64,000 nt of DNA from Candidula unifasciata (GCA_905116865.2 CAJHNH020008412.1:95001-159000), one strand, 5' to 3'. Shown: positions 13,001 to 27,400, counted from the stretch's first letter. Made by a program: numbers and translations. Notes: generated by a model not told the origin, from the sequence alone.

Positions 13001-16000
13001 GGTATAGCCAAACACACGCCTACCTCTAGTATAGCCAAATACATGCCACCCTCTAGTACAGAAAACACATGCCTACCTCTAGTACAGCCAAACACATGCC
13101 TGCCTCTAGTACAGCCAAACACAAGCCTACCTCTAGCATTGCCAAACACATGCCTACCTCTAGTACAGCACACACATGCCTACATCTAGTATAGCCAAAC
13201 ACATGCCTACCTCTAGTATAGCCAAACACATGCCTACCTCTAGTATAGCCAAACACATGCCTACCTCTAGTATAGCCAAACACATGCCTTCACTGTCAGA
13301 AGTGTTCACAAGGGCAAAGGACTGGGATATAACAGCATGGGCATCCTCAACGGGCAGACCTGGGATGTAGACAATGCCTGGTCGTCTGTGGGCAGATTTC
13401 AATGGTGTCTGATGTTGAAAGTAAAGCAAGTAAAGAGTCCTTTTCGTGTCTTGATTCTAGTCCCTACTTTTAAAGTCCAACTGAGATTCAGTGTGTTGGT
13501 TAGTTGATACACTGTCTTCACTACATATGGAACTATTCTTGTGAGCACAGTGTTGATGCACCGGGTCAGCATTCCTTTCTTAATGGGCTGACTCATGAAG
13601 AGAACTGATGCCCAAATCAGAAAGAGACAATCTACATATTTGTAGTCGAGGAGAAAACTGGAGTACATCATGACAGCAGAAAAGTTGAAGGGGAGAAGAG
13701 GCAGAGAGAGACCGAGAGAAAAGATGCCAGACAGTCTGACATCATGGCATGGAGGATCATCTGTGTCAGAGTTTACTGAAAGTAAACAAGACAGAAGGTT
13801 GTGGATAGACATGACTACCAACTATCAAATATGCAAACAACGAGGAATGGAGAGTGAGAAGCAACAACGAAATTCACAGTCTGTTTAAATCACCATTGAT
13901 CACTGGCATTATAAGATCAAATAGACTGAAATGGCTGGGGCATATCGAGAGAATGTCAAATGACAGAGAAGTAAAAACTATACACAAGGAAGCTAAATGG
14001 TCACAGACCATGAGGTAGAACAAGAAGGCGATGGAGAGATTAACATCCAGACAGACCTGAAAACACTTGGTGTCACCAACTGGAAAGAGAAGGCCAACCA
14101 GAGAACGAACGGACATCTTACAATCTGCCATTTCAAACATCAATTTTTCACACAGGATTGTATTTTTTTCTTATCAATAAAGACTGCTTTGTTCATGTGA
14201 TAATATGCATATTATGAATATCAAGCAAAAACACAAAAGCATGGGTGGTAAAAGAGATAAGTGGAGCCGGTTGATATCGGCAGCAAAAAACCTCAAGAGT
14301 TCGGAATGCTGAATAGGAAGTTAGCGATGTCTGTTGTGCCCTGTCCTTAGTCTAAATATAAGGCGCTGTCCCTCTCTAGAGAGACGATGAAGCGAAGATT
14401 GAGGCAAAAAATTTGGTGTGTATATCTAGCCACATTTTTTTTATACAAGACTGTATTAATGACTCAATCTCTTGGTGGGTTAAGTCACTATTTGACTGCA
14501 CCATGTCACTGCCACTTCTGGCCAATCTGTTCACTATTTCATTGCCTTCCAAGCCACAGTGACCTGGAATCCACTGCAGTACAGATTGATCTACTGAAGA
14601 GCCTAAGTGAATCAACTGTTACATCGAGTCTAAAAACTGTGTGTCTTTAACCATATGTGATCTGTGACTGTCCATGTGTACGCAACAACTCTGCATGTTC
14701 AGGTATCCTTTACCCTTGGCTGGATATACAACAACAAAAATAGGATAACTGTAACATGTCCCATTATTAGTGCCTGTTTTTCCATGTCTGACCGGTAAAA
14801 ATTAACCGTTTGCCATAGTGACACCGCTCATTGCGTGCATCATTCAGCAGAATTTTAGCTCACTACACACCAACCTATAGTCACATTTAAGCAGCAAATG
14901 ATTAAACATGGATACAGTTACTGCTTTTATGGCCCTTGTAATATACTGGTGGTTTTTTTCCCCTCATTTTTTCTGCCGTCTTGGATATCTGCTATTAAAA
15001 CTCCTTGGAGAGAAAAAGTTAATATTCAGCAACAGATTTCTGTAACTGTGCCACAGCTTTTTAAAATGATACAGTAATTCAGTCTTTTGGCAAACAAGAG
15101 GTTAAGCTAAGGGTACTAACCCCCTAAAAGATATATGGACACATCCTCACAGCAACACAGTTTAGAAAGCTCTGGTCTACACAGTAATATTGTAACTATC
15201 ATCATCATCATGTGCCTGAACTTACTTCTTGATGGCTGGTTCAAACACGGTGGCTGTGAATGTGGCATCTAACTGGTAGAGAAAAATACAGATAACAGTG
15301 TGAAACCAAAGACATGTGAACTCAAGTAGGGACATAACAGCTGAACTTATTTACTGACAAAGTGAGTATTGTCTCAGATGTACTCAAAGTACTGTCTCAC
15401 ACACACTGGCTCAAATGCCCTCACAGAGTACTGTCTCCCATGCAACAACAGAGTACGGTCTAATAATATATGCAATAAGAGAGTACTGTCTCACATGACA
15501 CCAATCTTCAAATAACTTTTAGATGCTATTATTCAAAGAAAGAAAGGAAGGAAAATAGAAGGTTAGATGGAAGAAAAGAGATAAAGTGGTAAATAACATA
15601 TTTAAAAAAATAGTTTTAAGAAAAGCTTACTTTTGGTCCCACTATGAGATAAATAATTCTGTTATTCCTGGCATGCCAGTCTACAAAAGAGAACACAAAT
15701 CTTAGCATGCCAGTTTGTCACAGTCATTATTGTTACAACATGAAACACACAGCAGACTGCCACTTCTAGTGCCCAGTAATAACTCCAGTTTAGAAAAATC
15801 CTAGATACAAGAATTAACAGTTTACACAGAAATAATATATGGCTACCCAAAAAAAAAAGTTAATTTCAATTTTTTAAGTCATTTCAACCATTCTGCTTTT
15901 TTTTGTGTGTTTGTGTGTGTGTGTGTATGTGTGAGAACTTGAACACTCTGCTAAAGAAGTTGTGCTGCTTGCTCAAACAAATTTACTAACTGGACAATAA

Positions 16001-18405
16001 ATCAAATGAGTGTTAAGTGTGTGTACATCTAAGGTCAACCAAATCTACATGGCGGAAAGGGAAATAATGCATGTTTGAAAATTCTTCCTGTGGCAAAGTC
16101 TGTGATAACACTGCTGAAATCTGCTTTTCATGCTTTGTCAGGACTAAAGTAAACATCTCACCCATTTTTCTGAAGGAATGGACAATCGGTATCGGTATGT
16201 TTGTAATATTTTACTATATTTTAGCCATGGCTCAGTGAAGCGGCGTCCGTGGCTAAGGCATTGCGAGTCCGACTCGTAAGCCAGCATACCGCGATCGAAA
16301 CCCACTGCAGGCTGCGTGGATTTTTGACGTGGTATGGGACGTCGCACGTCGACCCAGCCTAAAATGGGTACCAGGATGAGCTGTCCTGGGAAAGTAAAGA
16401 CAGCCGGCGTAATGCTGACCACATTACCCACCGAGTGCTGATGGTCTGTAAAAATATGGGACGCTCTGCCCATATGCCCGATGCGCCGAAAGGCGTGAAA
16501 AGGGATTTTTACTTTTTTTTTTTTTCAGTGAAGATACTTGACGGATGTTGACAGACTGTGAGCGACAGCATGGCAGCAGAATGATGTAGGGCTGCAAGAA
16601 GTTGCTAGGAAATTAGGAGTTTTCCACTTTGTCATAAAAACTCTGTATGAATTGTTGTAATGCAACCAGCACTTTCACAGAACTATGCAGGCTAGGACAT
16701 CAAAAGCACAATAATCTGTAAGTGGGCTTTCAATTTTCTGTTTGCAGTAATTTCTTTTTACTGTGCTCTCCAATATAATCCTTTTATATAACAATCTCTT
16801 TAAAATCATCATTTTACAATAATCTTCAAAACCACCCTTCTTTAGCAGTGTTCAATAATCTATCAATCAAGTGCAGTCCACACAATTAAGGTTGGCTTGC
16901 AATGGCTTCAGTAATATCCTCTTCTTTTTATCAGACTACAGATGCGGTTAGGGCCCTTTGGGAGCGAGTGAACAGTGAGGAGGTACAAATAGATCTTTAC
17001 GGTCTAAGGAGAATGGCGCTGCAGGTAGTTACCAGGGGATCTGGTCGACGCTCAACACTCAAGGGAAGCGAGACAAATCTACAATCAGACAGTCACTGGA
17101 CCATCGCAATTGGAACTCTTAGCTTGCTGCTGAAGATGGGGACGAGCGCTTATGGGGGTGTCCCAAACGCTGTGATGTTGATTTTTAATTCAACATTTAT
17201 TAGATTAATCAACATTTGAACAGTAATGCTATCAACATCAGGCCGACCACCTTTTCTTCCAAAGAAATATTACCACTAACCATATTAGGTTCCACTGAGG
17301 CAAGACCAAATTCAATTTTCTTAAGGCTGCTTTAACCCATTGACTACCAAGCCCGTTAACCCTTGCACTTTCGCAGATACCGTGTATTTTAGTGTGTACT
17401 AAAAATGCCATAGCTTCACAACTATAATACATAAATACCGTCAGTTTTACAATATTGCCTCTTGTCAAGGCAGGGCAGTTACAGTAGTGCCGCGGCTAGA
17501 TTTCTTGCCTCTCCACCTGGAGGTTGAGGATTTTCTTCTTCTTTGTTCACTGGCTGTAAGGTCCAGCAGAAAGTCCTGGTTGTTCTCCATTAGGACTTTG
17601 ACTTTGTACCAGAGCCTGAGTTTTGCATGTACATCCATTTCATGGGCTTTATGAGTTGTTGGTTGTTCCTTCCCGCTCAGGCAGATGCAGTCTGACTTAG
17701 AAAGAAGCTCCCAATTACTCTTACAACATGATTTTTGGGGAGGCAGTGGGTCTATTCTTGTTTTCCCACGCTGGGGCCCTGAAGCCCACACAGGGAGTTC
17801 TTTATTTGAATTCATATTAACTCTCACAGTCTCATAACTCTAAAAAGAAGAAGAAGACAATGTTTCTAAACTACTGCAACATTCGGTATGGCTAAATTAT
17901 TTAAAGTTTCAGAAACATTATGCTGTTTATGAGCTGTCACTATTCGTTTCAGAAACATTATGCTGTTTATGAGCTGTCACTATTTGTTTCAGAAACATTA
18001 CACTGTTTATGAGCTGACACTATTCGTTTCAGAAACATTATACTGTTTATGAGCTGTCACTATTCGTTTCAAAAACAACATACTGTTTATGAGCTGTCAC
18101 TATTCACTTTCAGATCTTGTAGAATGTCAGTATTTTTTTCCCTCAGCATTCAAAGAATTTGTCTGTAATATTAAATCTAAAAAGCCCTGATTCTCCAACT
18201 TCATCATCATGTGCCATGCCGATTGGCCTAGGTAGTCATGCTACGCCATCTCATACGATCACAAGAATTTCAGATCAGGTCAGTGTTTTTGTCCCACCTC
18301 ATCCACGTATGCTGCACCAAAACACCTATAGCTTAGTAGCTTAGGCAGCAAAACCTTAGCCTTCTGTCAAAATGTGGAAATTGCATTCGCAAACCATTGC
18401 CAGAA

Positions 18406-18439
<34 letters not shown>

Positions 18440-21400
18440 AAGAAAAAAAAATGTCAGGCTAATGCTGCTTTGCCTATCTGCCATTCCATGTAGTTAGTGA
18501 CTGCAAAACGTCTATGACCCACATCCAAATGTTGCCAGAAGAAAAAAGCTTCTCTAAATGTTTACTCCTAGTCTGTTTGCTAGTGTGGTGCTACTCCTCT
18601 TCTGTTTGCTAGCGTGGTGTTACTCCTCTTCTGTTTGCTAGTGTGGTGTTACTATTCTTCTGTTTGCTAGTGTGGTGCTACTCCTCTTCTGTTTGCTAGT
18701 GTGGTGTTACTATTCTTCTGTTTGCTAGTGTGGTGCTACTACTTTTCTGTTTGCTAGTGTGGTGCTACTCCTCTTCTGTTTGCTAGCATGGTGTTACTAT
18801 TCTTCTGTTTGCTAGTGTGGTGCTACTCCTCTTCTGTTTGCTAGTGTGGTGCTACTCCTCTTCTGTTTGCTAGTGTGGTGTTACTATTCTTCTGTTTGCT
18901 AGTGTGGTGCTACTCCTCTTCTGTTTGCTAGTGTGGTGCTACTCCTCTTCTGTTTGCTAGTGTGGTGCTACTCCTCTTCTGTTTGCTAGTGTGGTGCTAC
19001 TCCTCTTCTGTTTGCTAGTGTGGTGCTACTCCTCTTCTGTTTGCTAGTGTGGTGCTACTCCTCTTCTGTTTGCTAGTGTGTGCTGCTACTCCTCTTCTGT
19101 TTGCTAGTGTGGTGCTACTCCTCTTCTGTTTGCTAGTGTGGTGCTACTCCTCTTCTGTTTGCTAGTGTGGTGCTACTCCTCTTCTTCTGTTTGCTAGTGT
19201 GGTGCTACTCCTCTTCTGTTTGCTAGTGTGGTGCTACTCCTCTTCTGTTTGCTAGTGTGGTGCTACTCCTCTTCTGTTTGCTAGTGTGGTGCTACTCCTC
19301 TTCTGTTTCTGCTAGTGTGTTACTCCTCTTCTGTTTGCTAGTGTGTGTGGTGCTACTCCTCTTCTGTTTGCTAGTGTGGTGCTACTCCTCTTCTGTTTGC
19401 TAGTGTGGTGCTACTCCTCTTCTGTTTGCTAGTGTGGTGCTACTCCTCTTCTGTTTGCTAGTGTGGTGCTACTCCTCTTCTGTTTGCTAGTGTGGTGCTA
19501 CTCCTCTTCTGTTTGCTAGTGTGGTGCTACTCCTCTTCTGTTTGCTAGTGTGGTGCTACTCCTCTTCTGTTTGCTAGTGTGGTGCTACTCCTCTTCTGTT
19601 TGCTAGTGTGGTGCTACTCCTCTTCTGTTTGCTAGTGTGGTGCTACTCCTCTTCTGTTTGCTAGTGTGGTGCTACTCCTCTTCTGTTTGCTAGTGTAGTG
19701 CTACTCCTTCTTCTGTTTGTGCTACTCCTCTTCTGTTTGCTAGTGTGGTGCTACTCCTCTTCTGTTTGCTAGTGTGGTGCTACTCCTCTTCTGTTTGCTA
19801 GTGTGGTGCTACTCCTCTTCTGTTTGCTAGCGTGGTGCTACTCTCTTCTGTTTGCTAGTGTGGTGCTTCTGTTTGCTAGTGTGGTGCTACTCCTCTTCTG
19901 TTTGCTAGTGTGGTGCTACTCCTCTTCTAGTGTTTGCTACTCCTTTTCTGTTTGGTGTGGTACTACTCCTCTTCTGTTTGCTAGCGTGCTACTCCTTTTC
20001 TGTTTGCTAGTGTGGTGCTATCCTCTTCTGTTTGCTAGCGTGGTGCTACTCCTTTTCTGTTTGCTACTATTCTTCTGTTTGCTAGCGTGGTGTTTTACGG
20101 TGCTTCTTCTGTTTGCTAGCGTGGTGTTACTATTCTTCTGTTTGCTAGTGTGGTGCTACTCCTCTTCTGTTTGCTAGCGTGGTGTTACTATTCTTCTGTT
20201 TGCTAGCGTGGTGTTACTATTCTTCTGTTTGCTAGTGTGGTGTTACTATTCTTCTGTTTGCTAGCGCGGTGCTACTCCTCTTCTGTTTGCTAGCGTGGTG
20301 CTACTCCTCTTCTGTTTGCTAGCGTGGTGTTACTATTCTTCTGTTTGCTAGTGTGGTGTTACTATTCTTCTGTTTGCTAGTGTGGTGTTACTATTCTTCT
20401 GTTTTCTAGTGTGGTGTTACTATTCTTCTGTTTGCTAGTGTGGTGTTACTATTCTTCTGTTTGCTAGTGTGGTGTTACTATTCTTCTGTTTGCTAGTGTG
20501 GTGTTACTATTCTTCTGTTTGCTAGCGTGGTGTTACTATTCTTCTGTTTGCTAGTGTGGTGTTACTATTCTTCTGTTTGCTAGCGTGGTGTTACTATTCT
20601 TCTGTTTGCTAGTGTGGTGTTTCTATTCTTCTGTTTGCTAGTGTGGTGCTACTCCTCTTCTGTTTGCTAGCGTGGTGTTACTATTCTTCTGTTTGCTAGC
20701 GTGGTGTTACTATTCTTCTGTTTGCTAGCGTGGTGTTACTATTCTTCTGTTTGCTAGTGTGGTGCTACTCCTCTTCTGTTTGCTAGCGCGGTGCTACTCC
20801 TCTTCTGTTTGCTAGCGTGGTGTTACTATTCTTCTGTTTGCTAGCGTGGTGTTACTATTCTTCTGTTTGCTAGCGTGGTGTTACTATTCTTCTGTTTGCT
20901 AGTGTGGTGCTACTCCTCTTCTGTTTGCTAGCGTGGTGTTACTATTCTTCTGTTTGCTAGCGTGGTGTTACTATTCTTCTGTTTGCTAGCGTGGTGTTAC
21001 TATTCTTCTGTTTGCTAGTGTGGTGCTACTCCTCTTCTGTTTGCTAGCGTGGTGTTACTATTCTTCTGTTTGCTAGCGTGGTGTTACTATTCTTCTGTTT
21101 GCTAGTGTGGTGTTACTCCTCTTCTGTTTGCTAGCGCGGTGCTACTCCTCTTCTGTTTGCTAGTGTGGTGCTACTCCTCTTCTGTTTGCTAGTGTGGTGT
21201 TACTCCTCTTCTGTTTGCTAGCGCGGTGCTACTCCTCTTCTGTTTGCTAGCGCGGTGCTACTCCTCTTCTGTTTGCTAGTGTGGTGCTACTCCTCTTCTG
21301 TTTGCTAGTGTGGTGCTACTCCTCTTCTGTTTGCTAGTGTGGTGCTACTCCTCTTCTGTTTGCTAGCGCGGTGCTACTCCTCTTCTGTTTGCTAGCGCGG

Positions 21401-24400
21401 TGCTACTCCTCTTCTGTTTGCTAGCGTGGTGTTACTATTCTTCTGTTTGCTAGTGTGGTGCTACTCCTCTTCTGTTTGCTAGTGTGATGCTACTCCTCTT
21501 CTGTTTGCTAGCGCGGTGCTACTCCTCTTCTGTTTGCTAGCGTGGTGTTACTATTCTTCTGTTTGCTAGTGTGGTGTTACTCCTCTTCTGTTTGCTAGTG
21601 TGGTGCTACTCCTCTTCTGTTTGCTAGTGTGGTGCTACTCCTCTTCTGTTTGCTAGCGCGGTGCTACTCCTCTTCTGTTTGCTAGCGCGGTGCTACTCCT
21701 CTTCTGTTTGCTAGCGCGGTGCTACTCCTCTTCTGTTTGCTAGCGTGGTGCTACTCCTCTTCTGTTTGCTAGTGTGGTGCTACTCCTTTTCTGTTTGCTT
21801 GCTAGTTTGCTAGGTGCTGCTACTCTTCTGTTTGCTAGCGTGGTGCTACTCCTCTTCTGTTTGCTAGTGTGGTGCTACTCCTTTTCTGTTTGCTAGTGTG
21901 GTGCTACTCCTCTTCTGTTTGTTAGCGTGGTGCTACTCCTCTTCTGTTTGCTAGTGTGGTGCTACTCCTTTTCTGTTTGCTAGTGTGGTGCTACTCCTCT
22001 TCTGTTTGTTAGCGTGGTGCTACTCCTCTTCTGTTTGCTAGTGTGGTGCTACTCCTTTTCTGTTTGCTAGTGTGGTGCTACTCCTCTTCTGTTTGCTAGT
22101 GTAGTGCTACTCCTTTTCTGTTTGCTAGTGTGGTGCTACTCCTCTTCTGTTTGCTAGCGTGGTGCTACTCCTCTTCTGTTTGTTAGCGTGGTGCTACTCC
22201 TCTTCTGTTTGCTAGTGTGGTGCTACTCCTAGTCTGTTTGCTAGTGTGGTGCTACTCCTAGTCTGTTTGCTAGCGTGGTGCTACTCCTCTTCTGTTTGCT
22301 AGTGTGGTGCTACTCCTCTTCTGTTTGCTAGTGTGGTGCTACTCCTCTTCTGTTTGCTAGTGTGGTGTTACTCCTCTTCTGTTTGCTAGCGCGGTGCTAC
22401 TCCTCTTCTGTTTGCTAGCGCGGTGCTACTCCTCTTCTGTTTGCTAGTGTGGTGCTACTACTCTTCTGTTTGCTAGTGTGGTGCTACTCCTCTTCTGTTT
22501 GCTAGTGTGGTGCTACTCCTCTTCTGTTTGCTAGCGCGGTGCTACTCCTCTTCTGTTTGCTAGCGCGGTGCTACTCCTCTTCTGTTTGCTAGTGTGGTGC
22601 TACTCCTTTTCTGTTTGCTAGTGTGGTGCTACTCCTCTTCTGTTTGCTAGTGTAGTGCTACTCCTTTTCTGTTTGCTAGTGTGGTGCTACTCCTCTTCTG
22701 TTTGCTAGCGTGGTGCTACTCCTCTTCTGTTTGTTAGCGTGGTGCTACTCCTCTTCTGTTTGCTAGTGTGGTGCTACTCCTAGTCTGTTTGCTAGTGTGG
22801 TGCTACTCCTAGTCTGTTTGCTAGCGTGGTGCTACTCCTCTTCTGTTTGCTAGTGTGGTGCTACTCCTCTTCTGTTTGCTAGTGTGGTGCTACTCCTTTT
22901 CTGTTTGCTAGCGCGGTGCTACTCCTCTTCTGTTTGCTAGCGTGGTGCTACTCCTCTTCTGTTTGCTAGTGTGGTGCTACTCCTTTTCTGTTTGCTAGCG
23001 CGGTGCTACTCCTCTTCTGTTTGCTAGTGTGGTGTTACTATTCTTCTGTTTGCTAGTGTGGTGCTACTCCTAGTCTGTTTGCTAGTGCTGTGCTATAAGC
23101 TTTCCACACTGTTTACACACAATCCTAAGGACATAAAAGTAAAATAATAAAAAACAAATTAAAACCTTGAAATGCTGGCACAAGAAACAGTGGATTCTTC
23201 ACCGGCCTGATGCCCCCTATGAAAGCAAAGATGATAGGCTTGAAGCCTGCACTGTAGCCAGACATGAGACCAGGGTGATGGTTGTCCAGATACGTCTGCA
23301 GGCAGAAACTTGAAGGGTCAGTCTTAACAGCTGCAGAGTCAAAGAATTTCATATGAAGCTTTTGTACAATAAAAAACTCAATGATGTTCCTGAGTCAAGA
23401 CCTTTACCAATTCATCACTGTATCTGGAAAACTTAGCAGCAAAAATTAAACACAACAAAAACAAAACTTTAAAGAGAACAACTATTGATTTACTGTAGGC
23501 CAAACTATGCCATCTGATTCTGATTTGAGCTCTTATTATATATATGATTCGATCTGCTTAAGGCGAACTTTTTCAAATATAGTGAACCCCGATATTCACC
23601 TTTTTTTATAATATTTATCCAGTTTTTTCCTTGAAATTTGTATTTGATCTTCACCTCAAAAGTCTACATTTGTCATTCCTTCACCATAGCCATTGAGTTT
23701 TCAGACAAGAAAAAAAGAAGATGACAGGCCGGTTCCTACTACTGAAATCAACAAGTGGCTGTCCACTTGGGCAAAAATGTATGTTTGGCACCCAAAATCA
23801 CTATAGTTAATCACTGTTTTAATTTATTAATTTATTTGATGAAAATGTGTTTGGACACTTTCGGATCATTTAAAAAAATAATAATAATAATAAAACACAA
23901 AACTAACTAATTTTTGTTTTTTAAACAAGTGCTGATGAATCATGTGAAAATGCTAATGAAATAGAAGGACATCAATAACCAGAAGTGACCTCAACTGTTG
24001 TCATAAAGGAAGGTAACTCTCCTTCCAAACAATGGGCATTTTTGTATCCAAAAGGAAGGAGCGTAGAATGAAGGAGAAGGGAATAAAGATAGTGAAGCAA
24101 TACAGAAGAAGAGGAAGTGAAGGAAAAGAAGAATAGGAACAAGAAAAGGAAGAGAAAAGTAGAATGAATTACCTTGTGGAATGACTTTCATTTTATGTGG
24201 CTGAATTGCAGGCCAAAGCCACATAGCTCGCTTTTGATCTACTTTGCTGAAGCAAACCACAAATCTTGAACAGGAAATATAAAAGAAATAAACAATAATC
24301 ATTCACATCATTTAAAGCATACAAAGTTGCTGTTGTTTAAAATATGTTTTCCATGTGTGTGTTCATGAGCACCATGTAAGGGGGGAAGAGGGGGGAGGGG

Positions 24401-27400
24401 GGTTATAGACTCAGTGTCCCCCCTAAAAAGCATGTCATAAAAGGCACCCCTTGAGTGCAAAACCATATCTTAAGTCACTGACTGAGAACCAGTTTGAGTC
24501 ACTGACAGCGAGAACACAGCTTGAGTCATTCACTGTGAGAATACAGCTAGTCATTCACTGTGAGAACACAGCTTGAGTCACTGACTGTGAGAACAGAGCT
24601 TGAGTCACTGACTGTGAGAACACAGCTTGAGTCACTGACTGTGAGAACACAGCTTGAGTCATTGACTTTAAGAACACAGCTTGTGACATTGACTGTGAGA
24701 ACACAGCTTGTGTCATTGACTTTAAGAACACAGCTTGTGACATTGACTGTGGGAACACAGCTTGTGACATTGACTGTGAGAACACAGCTTGTGACATTGA
24801 CTTTAAGAACACAGCTTGTGAAATTGACTGTGAGAACATAGCTTAAGTCATTGACTGTGAGAACACAGCTTGTGACATTGACTGTGAGAACACAGCTTGT
24901 GACATTGATTTTGAGAACACAGCTTGTGACATTGACTGTGAGAACACAGCTTGTGACATTGACTGTGAGAACACAGCTTGTGACATTGACTGTGAGAACA
25001 CAGCTTGTGACATTGACTGTGAGAACACAGCTTGTGTCATTGACTTTGAGAACACACTTTAAATTAGGAACTGTGTGGACACAATGAAAGCCAAGAGCAG
25101 GGAAAGCACAACTTAAACCATAAACTGTGAGGATATAACATACACCAAGGACTGATGATACAATTAAGTGAACTTACAAGACACAACATACATCAAGGAC
25201 TAAGAGGACAAAACATACACCAAGGACTGAGGACACAATTAAGTGAACTTACAAGACACAACATACATCAAGGACTGAGACGACACAACATACACCAAGG
25301 ACTGAGAGGACACAACATACATCAAGGACTGAGACGACACAACATACACCAAGGACTGAGAGGACACAACATACACCAAGGACTGAGGACACAACACACA
25401 CCAAGGACTGAGAGGTCACAACACACACCAAGGACTGAGAGGACACAACATACACCAAGGACTGAGAGGACACAACATACACCAAGGACTGAGAGGTCAC
25501 AACATACACCAAGGACTGAGAGGACACAACATACACCAAGGACTCAGAGGACACAACATACATCAAGGACTGAGACGACACAACATACACCAAGGACTGA
25601 GAGGTCACAACATACACCAAGGACTGAGAGGTCACAACATACACCAAGGACTGAGAGGACACAACATACACCAAGGACTGAGAGGTCACAACATACACCA
25701 AGGACTGAGAGGTCACAACATACACCAAGGACTGAGAGGTCACAACATACACCAAGGACTGAGAGGTCACAACATACACCAAGGACTGAGAGGTCACAAC
25801 ATACACCAAGGACTGAGAGGTCACAACATACACCAAGGACTGAGAGGTCACAACATACACCAAGGACTGAGAGGACACAACATACACCAAGGAATGAGAG
25901 GTCACAACATACACCAAGGACTGAGAGGTCACAACATACACCAAGGACTGAGAGGACACAACATACACCAAGGACTGAGAGGTCACAACATACACCAAGG
26001 ACTGAGAGGACACAACATACACCAAGGACTGAGAGGACACAACATACACCAAGGACTGAGAGGTCACAACATACACCAAGGACTGAGAGGACACAACATA
26101 CACCAAGGACTGAGAGGACACAACATACACCAAGGACTGAGAGGACACAACATACACCAAGGACTGAGAGGACACAACATACACCAAGGACTAAGAGGAC
26201 ACAACATACACCAAGGACTGAGAGGTCACAACATACACCAAGGACTGAGAGGACACAACATACACCAAGGACTGAGAGGACACAACATACATCAAGGACT
26301 GAGACGACACAACATACACCAAGGACTAAGAGGACACAACATACACCAAGGACTGAGGACACAACACACACCAAGGACTGAGAGGTCACAACATACACCA
26401 AGGACTGAGAGGACACAACATACACCAAGGACTGAGAGGACACAACATACACCAAGGACTGAGAGGTCACAACATACACCAAGGACTGAGAGGACACAAC
26501 ATACACCAAGGACTGAGAGGTCACAACATACACCAAGGACTGAGACGACACAACATACACCAAGGACTGAGGACACAACACACACCAAGGGCTGAGAGGT
26601 CACAACAAACACCAAGGACTGAGATGACACAACATACACCAAGGATTAAGAGGACACAACATACACCAACGACTGAGAGGACACAACATTCACGAAGGAC
26701 TGAGAGGACACAACATACACCAAGGACTGAGAGGACACAACATACACGAAGGACTGAGGACACAACACACACCAAGGTCTGAGAGGTCACAACATACACC
26801 AAGGTCTGAGAGGACACAACATACACCAAGGTCTGAGAGGACATACATTAAGTGAACTGACAATACACAACATAAGCCAATAACAGGGAGAAACCAAAAA
26901 CTGAGAGGACACAGCATACACCAAGGTCTGAGAGGTCACAACATACACCAAGGACTGAGAGGACACAACATACACCAAGGGCTGAAAGGACACAACATAC
27001 ACCAAGGGCTGAGAGGACACAACATACACCAAGGTCTGAGAGGTCACAACATACACCAAGGGCTGAAAGGACACAACATACACCAAGGGCTGAGAGGTCA
27101 CAACATACACCAAGGTCTGAGAGGTCACAACATACACCAAGGGCTGAGAGGACACAACATACACCAAGGTCTGAGAGGTCACAACATACACCAAGGGCTG
27201 AAAGGACACAACATACACCAAGGGCTGAGAGGACACAGCATACACCAAGGTCTGAGAGGTCACAACATACACCAAGGACTGAGGACACAACACACACCAA
27301 GGGCTGAGAGGTCACAACATACACCAAGGACTGAGAGGACACAACATACACCAAAGTCTGAGAGGTCACAACATACACCAAGGTCTGGGAGGACAAAACA

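Noticed and set aside
10020..13283. Possible CRISPR-like or clustered repeat array
   Set aside because: Units are contiguous with no unique spacers, and the genome is eukaryotic. It is a minisatellite.
13386..13411. Alternative acceptor ttcaacatcag at 13412 extending GLT1D1 exon 8
   Set aside because: Sequence is open but needs phase 0; exon 7 ends in phase 2, and extra residues TPLKSAH have no family match. Possible alternative form only.
16902..17219. 105-codon plus frame in GLT1D1 intron 5
   Set aside because: No domain, no splice sites and no codon evidence; kept only as an unexplained GC-richer segment.
18408..18437. C30 as a functional element
   Set aside because: A mononucleotide run with no conserved neighbours; it may be partly a sequencing or assembly effect.
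25155..26595. Long frames encoding repeated RSQHTPRTE or SLVYVVSSQ
   Set aside because: Frames of the 27-bp array in different phases; not a coding region.
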